This document shows, one piece after another, positions 55,681 through 64,000 of a stretch of DNA of 64,000 nucleotides. The stretch covers positions 1,736,001 to 1,800,000 of the forward strand of contig OY725503.1 in the NCBI GenBank assembly GCA_963281255.1, read 5' to 3'. Position 1 is the first letter of the stretch. Every line of letters begins with the position of its first letter. The notes beneath the pieces were generated by a model. That model was given only the letters and a program-made list of their open reading frames with translations, did not search any database and was not told the DNA's origin. Position numbers and translations under genes: made by a program. Source of the DNA: Aphrocallistes beatrix (Eukaryota > Porifera > Hexactinellida > Sceptrulophora > Aphrocallistidae).

Positions 55681-55744
55681 TATTGTAAACTTGAAAGAAT
55701 AAATATAGTTAAAGTTAACATGGTATCACTCAAAATGACATACA

Positions 55745-55905
55745 GTAGACTCTGCTTAATAGGATCACAACGATCTTTTTGGATTTTGGAACAATTAAGT
55801 CGAGAACTCTATTGCCAGGAAATTTTAATTGGCTTCAATGTGTGGGAAATATTCCTGTCATGCCAAACATTGTCCTATTAATTTGTTGGAGCGATCAAGC
55901 AGAGT
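55745..55905. repeat. Degenerate pogo-like MITE
   Basis: CAGTAGACTCTGCTTAATAG GATCAC start and GGAGCGATCAAGCAGAGTC near the end resemble 43298-43490. Confidence 0.6.
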
Positions 55906-56327
55906 CGAGGTCAATTTCAAATATCAAGAAAAGTCTAGTTTTGCGTGCAAAACTAATTAGAAATTGTCATTATTCACAAAAAGACGCTCCCAAAAGGTAT
56001 TGTTTCGGCTCCAAAAATGGTCACACAGTCCAACTACTGGCAAGGATATTTTTTAAAACTCTAACTCCCATCTTTTGCAGCGGAATAGCACAGAACTGTC
56101 TCAGGTTTCGAATCAATGCATAAGAATCGTTTGGAGGTATTTTTGCGAGTTATGATCTTCTGAAATTGAAACAATTGAGAAATCTGCCAGACTATGGACT
56201 TAAAAACACATCATCCATATATCCATTTTCATTCAAGCCTGAGTCAAATTAGAGTCGATTGACCCCGGAAGCATCAAGACATCTTGAAAAGTAGCGAGAT
56301 ACATTGCTATCAAAGATTATCGTTTCT
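55906..56327. other. Non-coding sequence
   Basis: Nothing recognisable; AT-rich. Confidence 0.4.
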
Positions 56328-56611
56328 GAATACCACTCCGTTAGATACTCTTAATGTACAATATCGATTTTCAGTAATTTTATTGATATCATTTTGATAC
56401 TTTTTTTCACCTCCGTCGATCATGTTTGAAGCTTCATTCAAAAAGTTTGTATCGTAATTAACTAGTGACACCTCTAGTTAATTACGATAGAAACTTTTTG
56501 AATGAAGTTTCAAACATGATCGACGGAGGTGAAAAAAAGTATCAAAATGATATCAATAAAATTACTGAAAATCGATATTGTACATTAAGAGTATCTAACG
56601 CAGTGGTATTC
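56328..56611. repeat. Near-perfect foldback, 138-bp arms
   Basis: Arms 56328-56465 and 56474-56611 are reverse complements with only a few mismatches, separated by the 8-bp spacer TGACACCT. The outer ends read GAATACCACT. The right side continues as CAGTGGTATTCAAACTGAGG, which resembles a hAT terminus. Confidence 0.9.
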
Positions 56612-57131
56612 AAACTGAGGGTACGCTATGCTTCTCATTGAAGTACGTTGGATCTCATTGAGTACACAAAATATAAATGCTAGACTTCTCAGCTTCCAGT
56701 ATCAAAGATTTTCATTCAACCATAGTTAGATTAAATACTTTCACATTAATGTACATTATCATATCTTTAATAAATACTGTAATTTTCAATAATTTTCCCA
56801 TTAACAATAATTACCAATGTTGAGCCTCTTCTGTACTAACCGGAGTGGACTCCAATTCTATTTCTACTATTAATAATAGCATTAGTTAACTGTTGGGACA
56901 ACATAGCATTTTCAAAAACAGTATTGGGCACGCTTGGAAAAAAAGGATGAAGACCACTGATCAGATGTACAAGTTCTTCACACATATGCAACTATAGCCT
57001 ATTCACGGTATTTAACCATGGATTACTTCAAGTCTTATGTGCAAAATTCAAACTGTATGGCATATCTATATTTTGCAGAAATTTTATGAAGTGTAATGAA
57101 TATCAATACAAGAGGTGGGGAATTGTGATAG
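56612..57131. other. Non-coding sequence
   Basis: Nothing recognisable beyond the possible hAT-like end at its left edge. Confidence 0.4.
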
Positions 57132-57508
57132 CAGGGCTGGGGTTGGTTAACCGATATTAGGGGTCGGTTATTTTGGTTTCCTCCAAGGCGGTTTTAACCG
57201 GTTAACCGATGTCAATATTAATTAGTATAATTATGGATTTGTCGACTAATATTTAACCTGATATTGAAAAATTTACAATCTTCAGTGGTCTCGAAATATA
57301 CTATTTGGCTAGAAATATTGTAATCATATTGTAATATCAAAATTTAAAGTAATATTCAAGAATCTTCATCGAAAAACAATGAAATTAGTCTAAATATTTA
57401 GAAAATAAAGCAGAACGGCTAACCGATCCAAAATTTTCTTAACTGTTAACCGTGATTGACGGCGGTTAGCCGGTTAGCCGGTTAACTGGTTAACCGAATC
57501 CAGCCTTG
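57132..57508. mobile_element. 377-bp hAT-type MITE
   Basis: CAGGGCTGGGGTTGGTTAAC CG and the inverse ...GGTTAACCGAATCCAGCCTTG, with GTGATAG duplicated on both sides (57125-57131, 57509-57515). GGTTAACCG / GGTTAGCCG motifs are clustered in both ends. Confidence 0.8.
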
Positions 57509-57694
57509 GTGATAGTTCTCTCTTTTACTACTAACATGTATACGAATAGTCCTTCATATGAATCATCACTCAATCTCCCGTGGCTATGTTGGATGTTTTC
57601 TTGCCTTAATCATAATTCTTCTTAGCGATTGGGTGCACTCCTGGTTTTATCGTGCAATTTCACTCAATTCTTGCCTTTTCGTTACCGCTGTTTC

Positions 57695-58330
57695 GAGATA
57701 CTAACTGGATGACCCTGTAACTTTTGTTAGAGTATTACCACTGTTAATGAGCATATCGATTGGTGATCTCGGCTGACGGCCAAACGCCAACATGTGTAAA
57801 GATATTTTACTCGACGCGTTGTCCAGATTATCGTAGTAGAAAGTAATCTCTTGCAACAACGAGTCCAGGAACCCTCTTATAGGTTCGTGTTCGAGCATCA
57901 AGCAACGTATCACTTGTTTGAGGAAGCCGATATGCCTTTCGGTCATTCCATTGGACTCTGGGTGTTACGGTGTGGTGTGACGTTTAGTAATCCCTAAGTC
58001 ATGGCACAGTTCGTGCACCGCTAACCCATCCACATTCTTCCCATGATCTGTGAGCATAAAATTTGGTACACTATCTCCACGATAGACCCATCCTTCCATG
58101 AATGCGAAAACGATGGACGTGGCGATCTGGTCTTTCTACGGGATTTCTTTGACCTAATGTGAAAAGAGATCAACTATGAGCAAGAAGTACCTGTAGCCGC
58201 CATTGCGCAGAGTCGTATTCAGCAGGTTAATAGTAAATGCACCTCCGTTATCTGTCTAGAAGATGTGAGGTGCTCCATGTTTACAGAATATAGAGATCAT
58301 GTGTTTGTATACCTTCAGCTGACTTCGTTT
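57695..58330 (-). pseudogene. Ty3/Gypsy-like integrase relic
   Basis: Minus-strand frame: GGYRYFLLIVDLFSH (first Asp), two stops, VPNFMLTDHGKNVDGLAVHE LCHDLGITKRHTTP (second Asp in LTDHGKN), one stop, HPESNGMTERHIGFLKQVI (catalytic Glu in ...NG..ER), and MLAFGRQPRSPIDMLI. This is the rve core of an LTR-retrotransposon integrase with three in-frame stops. No LTRs or reverse transcriptase are seen, so the element is a fragment, or possibly a Ginger-type relic. Confidence 0.75.
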
Positions 58331-59677
58331 TAAGCGCTCTCAACAGAATAAACTTGATAGAGCAGTCTTAGTCATCTTCAGTTCTAGGTCCATCTAACCC
58401 ATCTTCTATAACCTCCTCCATATCACCAGTTTCATGCTCTCCCATAGCCTCGTCTTTCTCACCGACTTGTTCGGTTGCTTTTTCAGGATGTATGACAATT
58501 GGGAGTCCTAATTTACACTTAAATATGAAGGATAATTAAGAAGATTGATGGGCTTGGCACTTTCCGAAAACCTTGTTTTCTGGAAACATTCTTCGCTGTA
58601 CCGTCACCCTGGGGAATATCGAAGTGAAGTAGTATATACTCGTCACAGAAATGTCTCGCACAGATGAAAACTCTCGGAGAAACCTTTGCCATCCATCTTG
58701 CATTTCTTTGGACCAGTGATTCAACATTTCAAACACTGGAACGTAATCAGTACCGTCGTAATTGGAACCGCAGTTGGCTACAATACATCTATATTAGGCA
58801 TACAACTAAGAAAAATGTATGTGTGGATGAATAAATTGGGAATTAGGAAGAAAATGTAGATGTAATATTGTAGGTAATACTAGTATATAAACTAACAACG
58901 ATACTTATCCTATATTATACACTGCATTTTATCGTGATCAAATTTATTTCAAACTTTATGGTTTGTTTACAAAATAGACTTGAATTGTATAATGATTATT
59001 TTCATTCATTCTACATCGATTTTCTTCAAAATGTTTGGAGGATCACACTGTATAGAATTTGTGTATTAAACTAATTTTAAACAATCATATCGCCACGCCA
59101 CGGTGTACCTAAACCAAGTTTAGGTTGTAATGAATATGGGCCATTATTTCTTAGCATTTTTGACGTATTTAGGGATCCCTGAATCATTTTCAAAACAGAT
59201 TTAAATAGGTTTACTGGAAATTTCATGATTTCAAAAATTTCATAATTATTAGACTGTTAGTATATATGTACTATGCAATTTAGGAATTTTATATTTTATA
59301 AAATACAGACAGTTAATATCATTAATAGTATCTGTTATTATTATCATTCCCTTTCAAAATATATCAGTATGCAGGTAATTCTAACTTCGTATATTAGTTT
59401 TATCAAATATTTATTAGTTATAAAATTTAAAGAATAATATCAAAATTCGACAGAATATGTATTAAATTCCAGAGAAAATAAACTGAATGTTATTTCCAAT
59501 CACATTTTTAAGCATCAATAATAACTAGAATAGAGTTAGTTTGTATTTTTTGGAAATATATTCATTTACACACAAATGGAAATTGTAGTATTAATATTTC
59601 ATTAAACACTCACCAACATCGAAATTATAAATTTTATCAAATAATACTTCAATTTAGTTATATTTTCAATATTGATG
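58331..59677. other. Non-coding sequence
   Basis: 58370-58740 may belong to the retroelement on the minus strand, but no domain is identifiable. The rest, to 59677, is AT-rich without features. Confidence 0.4.
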
Positions 59678-60752
59678 CATAGCTTACTGTATATACGGCC
59701 TCACAGTAACTTGACTAGGGATGTGTTAGAAGATGGTTAAACTAATACATGAGCTGCCTTAAATCATTAACAAAGAAAGCACAATATAGCTCAGGAATGT
59801 ATTACTAGCATATGTAAATATGGAGTCAAAGTACTCATATCCGTTGTTAGAATTTAGAATAGTCATCATATGATTGCGCAATAGGGTATATTTGTGACAA
59901 ATTTGGTGATTTTCAAAAGGTCGTTTAAGGGCATTTCTAAGTGTTTTTATCATAAAACTTTTGCATAGAACTGAGATGTGAATGGGTTAACACGAAAAAT
60001 TTGGATTTTTCTCATGGAATGTTGCTACATTCCAGTGTTGCCATGGAAACGTAGTTTGGTCAGTTGGGATTATATCTTGAAAACCGCGATAGATAGACAT
60101 TCAAATGTAATTCCATTTGATAGCCAATATACTATTTCTTATTAAGTGATGATATAATTTCGACGTCTAAATTCAATGATTTACGAGTTATTAGACAATT
60201 AATCATATTGACTACATTTGGTCATTTGTCGAATATCTCGTAAACCATTGAATTTAGACTTCAAAATTATATTATTACTTAATAAGAAATAGTCTATTGG
60301 CTATCAAATGGAATTACAATTGAATGTCTAGCTATCGCGGTTTACAAGATATAACCCCAACTGACCAAAACACGTTTCCATAGCAACACTGGAATGTAGC
60401 AACATTGCATGAGAAAAATTCAAATTTTCAGTATTAACCCATTCACATCTCCGTTCTATGCGAAAAGTTTTATGATAAAAACACTTAGAAGTGCCCTTAA
60501 ATGACCTCTGAAAATCACCAAATTTGTCACAAATATACCCTATTGCGCAATTATATGATGACTAATCTAAATTATAAAAACGGATATGGGTACTTTGACA
60601 CCATATTTATATATGCCGGTAATACATTCCTAAGCTCTAACGTGCTTTGTTAATGATTTAAGGCAGCTCATGTATTAGTTCAACCATCTTCTACCGAATC
60701 CCTAGTCCCAAATCCGCAAGTTACTCTGAGGACTTATATACAGTAGGTTATG
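59678..60752. mobile_element. 1,075-bp palindromic element (family B), copy 4
   Basis: CATAGCTTACTGTATATACG to ...TACAGTAGGTTATG, with the 7-bp duplication ATTGATG (59671-59677, 60753-60759). Arms of about 500 bp are inverted copies meeting near 60215. Equal in length to copy 1. Confidence 0.87.
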
Positions 60753-60836
60753 ATTGATGCTTAAAATAAATGAAAACGATAAATAGAGTAACAACCATAT
60801 TTTGCGAAACTTAATTTAGTTCAGGGATACCGTGAT

Positions 60837-61213
60837 TCCTTACTATTAAAACTCGATTAATATATATATATATATATATATATGCAACGAATTGATAAGA
60901 AACTGCCAGGCACAGAAGGCTGATTTTTGCCATGTGGTTGTCTTTTGGCTATGGCTCCACTAAGTTCCTACCTCAGACGAAAATGTGGACTCATCATGGT
61001 TCATGACGTCATTGTTACTTCTTTTATTATTAGAAATTTCAGTTTTTTGACTATAACTCAGCAATTTTAGGCGATAGAAGGCTGAAATTTATAGAATGTA
61101 TAGCATCAAAAGATGATGACTCATCATTCTGTTATGACGTCATCAGTACTCATAAAAAATTTTTAAAATTGACAAATTCGGTGATTTTTCGTGCGATATC
61201 GATTATAATTGAC
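60837..61213 (+). mobile_element. R1 repeat, 3'-truncated copy
   Basis: TCCTTACTATTAAAACTCG, TA run, CGAATTGATAAGAAACTGCC; the first CRE is ATGACGTCAT and the second ATGACGTCATC. It stops at CGATATCGATTATAATTG without the 3' hairpins. Confidence 0.82.
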
Positions 61214-61480
61214 ACAGATAACTAAATCAATATTTGATTTAAAAAATACGACCATTGAGATTTTTCGATTTTCTTACTCAGAATTTTATGGCGAATCTGA
61301 ATCTACATATACTAATACAAATATTTCTCACGTCAAAAATCTATATTTTATACTTGCATTTTCGATTTAACTTGTTTTTTGAATATTTTATCCGTTCAGC
61401 AATATTTGGTTAGTTTAAAAGCATGTTCGTCACACTTGATGAGATATTTAGACTAAACTATACTACACCAATATATTAAA

Positions 61481-61931
61481 CTAAACCAATTCAGTAAGCA
61501 TACTATATTTTGCCAAATCTACCTCTATTTTCTCTAATAAAAAGTAATGTTTATCTTGCTTAATGAAGTTTACAAAATTAACACCAGAAACCGCGTGTAA
61601 AAGTGACTCGGGGTATTTTTCACTGTACTCGTTACATAGTATATACTTAGTAGCACTTCTCCCAAACATTTTTAAATCTGGAATGGGCCATTTCTGTTGC
61701 TTGCTCTGAAACTGCTCCTAATCCCATTCCCTTTGCAGGATAATCCTTAATAAAAGGCACCAGATACCGACAGAGTACGTGAACTTTTAGAGAGCATGGG
61801 AGTCTAGTTTGTATGAATGTTTCTTCAAACTGGTAAACTATCTTATCCAAATCTCCAAAAGTATTTTTGCCGAAACAAGAATTTACGACATCTCCAAATC
61901 TCTTGAGTGCTATATAATAATAGTTCTTCAA
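61481..61931 (-). pseudogene. Transposon-like uncharacterised protein fragment
   Basis: Reads YYYIALKRFGDVVNSCFGKN, LPCSLKVHVLCRYLVPFIKD and GLGAVSEQATEMAHSRFKNV W, then after a frameshift near 61650 RSATKYILCNEYSEKYPESL LHAVSGVNF. The pattern K(V/I)H(V/I)L..(H)...F(I)...GLG..SEQ..E..H..F..W.R is shared with multi-copy predicted proteins of invertebrate transposons whose function I do not know. One frameshift. Confidence 0.5.
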
Positions 61932-62273
61932 TGGGAATCCAGAGGTCAGTCACGTTTCTTATGATCTTTCGAATGCAATTTCCTTCAAATGCTCCCCCAT
62001 GGTACAGTCTGTTTCATAATTATTGAGAATATTCGCAAAATTAGTATCAGGTAATCACTACAGTTTTGATATATTGAATCTGAAAAGGGATTACATTTCT
62101 TATCGATTTTATCAAATTCAATTCTAAACTTGGAAAAATTCATATATTTCATTTAGAAAATGGGAATTACATACTTTCGTATATGTATTTTATTTGAAAT
62201 TCTAGAGCCTATATCTTGATATATTTTTCACCTTATTTTGTTAAAACATTGGTCAATTCATTCCGAACATCCT

Positions 62274-62500
62274 CAATGAGCCAAGAAGAGACTAGACAAC
62301 GGACTAAAATATTGTTTGATGCTGGTATGCATAGTGCTGCAGAATTATTCGAGTAACCAAACCCTCCCCAGAGTACTGTTTATCGAATTTTGAAAAGAAT
62401 CAAGGGCAACAAACCCATGCAAAATAAGAAAGGTGCTGGACATCCTGTTAAAACTACCTATAGACAGAAGCAGGACATTATAACGACTCTAATTTGAATA
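62274..62500 (+). pseudogene. Tc1-like transposase, N-terminal fragment
   Basis: MSQEETRQRTKILFDAGMHS AAELFE, one stop, PPQSTVYRILKRIKGNKPMQ NKKGAGHPVKT and QDIITTLI. It has a helix-turn-helix with a GAGHP(V/R)KT hinge, as in Tc1/mariner-like transposases. The rest is missing; a TA run and an R1 copy follow. Confidence 0.65.
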
Positions 62501-62532
62501 TATATATATATATATATATATTAAATATATAT

Positions 62533-62858
62533 ATTTTAGAATTAGAAATTTCAGTTTTTTTACTATAACTCAGCCGTTTTAGGTAATAGAAGGCTGAAAT
62601 TTTAATAGAATGTGTATATTAATATATCCCAATTATGATACAACTAACATCCAAAAATGATGACTCATTACTCTGTTATGACGTCATCATTACGCTTGAA
62701 AAATTTTAAAAATTGTTGAATTTTCGAGTGATATCGATTTTAACAGTAAGACAGACGTATTTAGAGATGTTATCCTCCTTTTGATTAATCAATGTGACCC
62801 CAGGCGCCCAAAGGACACAATGTGTCCACCAGCCTCGCAGCGTAAGCAAGCGAAGCGC
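62533..62858 (+). mobile_element. R1 repeat, 3' half
   Basis: From TTAGAAATTTCAGTTTTTTT ACTATAACTC to GAAGCGCGCTTAT, with ATGACGTCATC and GATGACTCATTACT. The GGCGGA part of the second hairpin is deleted (CCAAAGGACACAATGTGTCC). Confidence 0.78.
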
Positions 62859-63000
62859 GCTTATATATATATATATGCAATGAATTTATTAAAGAAACTG
62901 CCAGGCGAATTCTACTATTCGATTGGTGGTGATAATATTATCGAAATTTAATGAAGCTATCATATTCTGAGCAATTCACTCGGGAATGTCAATTTATGCT

Positions 63001-63050
63001 TAGGGCCGCCCGGCCCATGGCGGGTGGCCGGGAGGGTCCGACGCCTATGT
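63001..63050. other. Short GC-rich island
   Basis: About 50 bp of unusually GC-rich sequence (GGGCCGCCCGGCCCATGGCG through GGTGGCCGGGAGGG) in otherwise very AT-rich DNA. It can fold through CCGCCCGG / CCGGG-type pairing. Origin unknown. Confidence 0.5.
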
Positions 63051-63059
63051 CTGTAACGA

Positions 63060-63762
63060 AGCTATTGAAAAATAATTAAAAATTTCAGTTTTTCAGCTAT
63101 AACTCAGCCATTTAGGTAATAAACACTCCTCATAAGCATCCATTTTTATTACTCTCCGGAATGGCATTGTCTTGTGTTGTCCCAGGCTGCAAGTCCAGCT
63201 ATAAAAGTGAAGCAGAATATCTTCTGCTTTACATTTCGCATAGAATTTGAAACTGAAGAATTGTTTAGGGTAATTCCACACTCACGGAAACACTATAATG
63301 CAATCACACAAATGAGAACAAGTTTCTACAATGTATATGTTTCATTAACTAATTGTCATATTTACACTTCTACTCACCTCAAAATGTCGACTCATTATGG
63401 AATTATAACGTCATCGTCACCTTTTAAAATTAGAAATTTCAGTTTTTCGACCACAACACATTTTAAGTGATAGAAGGCTGAAATTTTAATAGAATGTTTG
63501 TATTAAATTATTAATATATCTCACATATGATACAACTATAATCAAAAAATGATGACTCATCACTGTTATGACGTCCTTATTAACATCAAAAATAAAAAAA
63601 TTGACAGATTTTTCGAGTGATATCAATTGTGAAGGTAAGACAGACGTATTTAGTAATATTATCTACCTGTATAATTAATCATTGCGAGCCCAGGTGCCCA
63701 AAGGGCGCCTCGACACAAAGTGCCTGCCAGCCGTACAGCGCAAGTAAGCGAAGCGCGCTTGT
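63060..63762 (+). mobile_element. R1 repeat split by a THAP-bearing insertion
   Basis: R1 sequence at 63083-63120 (ATTTCAGTTTTTCAGCTATA ACTCAGCC) and 63372-63762 (CTCAAAATGTCGACTCATTATGG ... GAAGCGCGCTTGT). The middle 63121-63371 is foreign. GATGACTCATCACT is present; the CREs are degraded (ATAACGTCAT, ATGACGTCCT). Confidence 0.65.
63158..63320 (+). pseudogene. THAP-domain fragment
   Basis: GMALSCVVPGCKSSYKSEAE Y, then after a frameshift near 63218 FCFTFRIEFETEELFRVIPH S. This is the C..(P)GC...Y....(F)FTFP... W..(I)P pattern of a THAP zinc finger, here with the Trp replaced. Probably the 5' exon of a P/THAP9-like transposon. Confidence 0.55.
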
Positions 63763-64000
63763 GAATATAAACGCTTATTAATTAAATCCTTAACCTTTTG
63801 AAGTCAAAGATATTAATTTTATAAGTGTAGTGTCAAATTGACAATCACAGGAAAATTAACTTAGCTTTTCTAACAAACTCATGGTCCAGAAATCATAGTT
63901 AGCGCCATTGCCTTAGGTTATTAGATTGCTATGGTTGTTACCTCATGTCAAAAACACTCAAGATCCACCAGGGCGAGGTTTACTCAATATCGAAGATTTT

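Noticed and set aside
57132-57508. Clustered GGTTAACC motifs considered as an operator array
   Set aside because: They lie inside paired inverted ends with a target duplication, so a MITE explains them.

Overview
This is a window of AT-rich animal (metazoan, invertebrate) nuclear DNA. Evidence: a host gene with spliced exons and GT/AG introns of 8.7-11.6 kb, no operons or bacterial-type gene packing, and a dense, deeply nested population of eukaryotic transposable elements (Ginger, Tc1/mariner, pogo-like, hAT, P-like, Harbinger-associated, CR1/L2-type LINE, Ty3/Gypsy-like, a tRNA-derived SINE, and many MITEs). The species cannot be named from the sequence. The TE mixture would fit, for example, a cnidarian or a repeat-rich crustacean.

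The only host gene I can support is on the minus strand. Four exons (54007-53778, 42195-41943, 33020-32647, 23981-23750) have matching splice phases and give 363 uninterrupted codons that align in order with JIP3/JIP4 (MAPK8IP3/SPAG9, Drosophila Sunday driver, worm UNC-16), a JNK-pathway scaffold and kinesin/dynein adaptor. The 5' part lies to the right of 54007 and the 3' end to the left of 23750; I could not find further exons. Almost everything between these exons is transposon.

Layout. 1-6.1 kb: a Tc1-type MITE split by a complete Ginger-like transposon (69-5681; 5-bp target duplication; integrase, GPY/F and OTU domains, probable introns), which is itself hit by a MITE. 6.1-9.9 kb: a Tc1 transposon relic opened by two or three MITEs. 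9.9-17.1 kb: a MITE, then a Harbinger-type Myb/SANT gene split by a roughly 5.9-kb element with long inverted repeats and an OTU-like relic. 17-28 kb: dispersed repeats, a 1,075-bp palindromic element, a deleted Tc1/mariner copy and pogo-like MITEs. 28.3-31.3 kb: a nearly complete hAT (ZMYM/P52rIPK-like) with an 8-bp target duplication. 32-38 kb: a SINE and MITEs. 38-39.2 kb: a 5'-truncated LINE. 39.2-40.3 kb: a relic of a widespread uncharacterised protein. 42-47 kb: a three-level nest of R1, hAT and R1. 47.1-51.6 kb: a P/THAP9-like relic carrying four insertions. 52-57.5 kb: MITEs and a 284-bp foldback. 57.7-58.3 kb: a Gypsy-like integrase relic. 59.7-60.8 kb: a second 1,075-bp palindrome. 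60.8-64 kb: R1 copies with TE and THAP fragments.

The most striking recurrent feature is a dispersed ~550-bp family that I call R1 (about 17 copies or fragments, both strands). It starts TCCTTACTATTAAAAC, contains a variable TA microsatellite, carries two CRE palindromes (TGACGTCA) and an AP-1 site (TGACTCA), and ends in consecutive strong hairpins with no target duplication. This suggests a Helitron/Helentron-like non-autonomous element that spreads bZIP sites through the introns of a JNK scaffold gene. Nearly all TE genes here are broken by frameshifts or stops.
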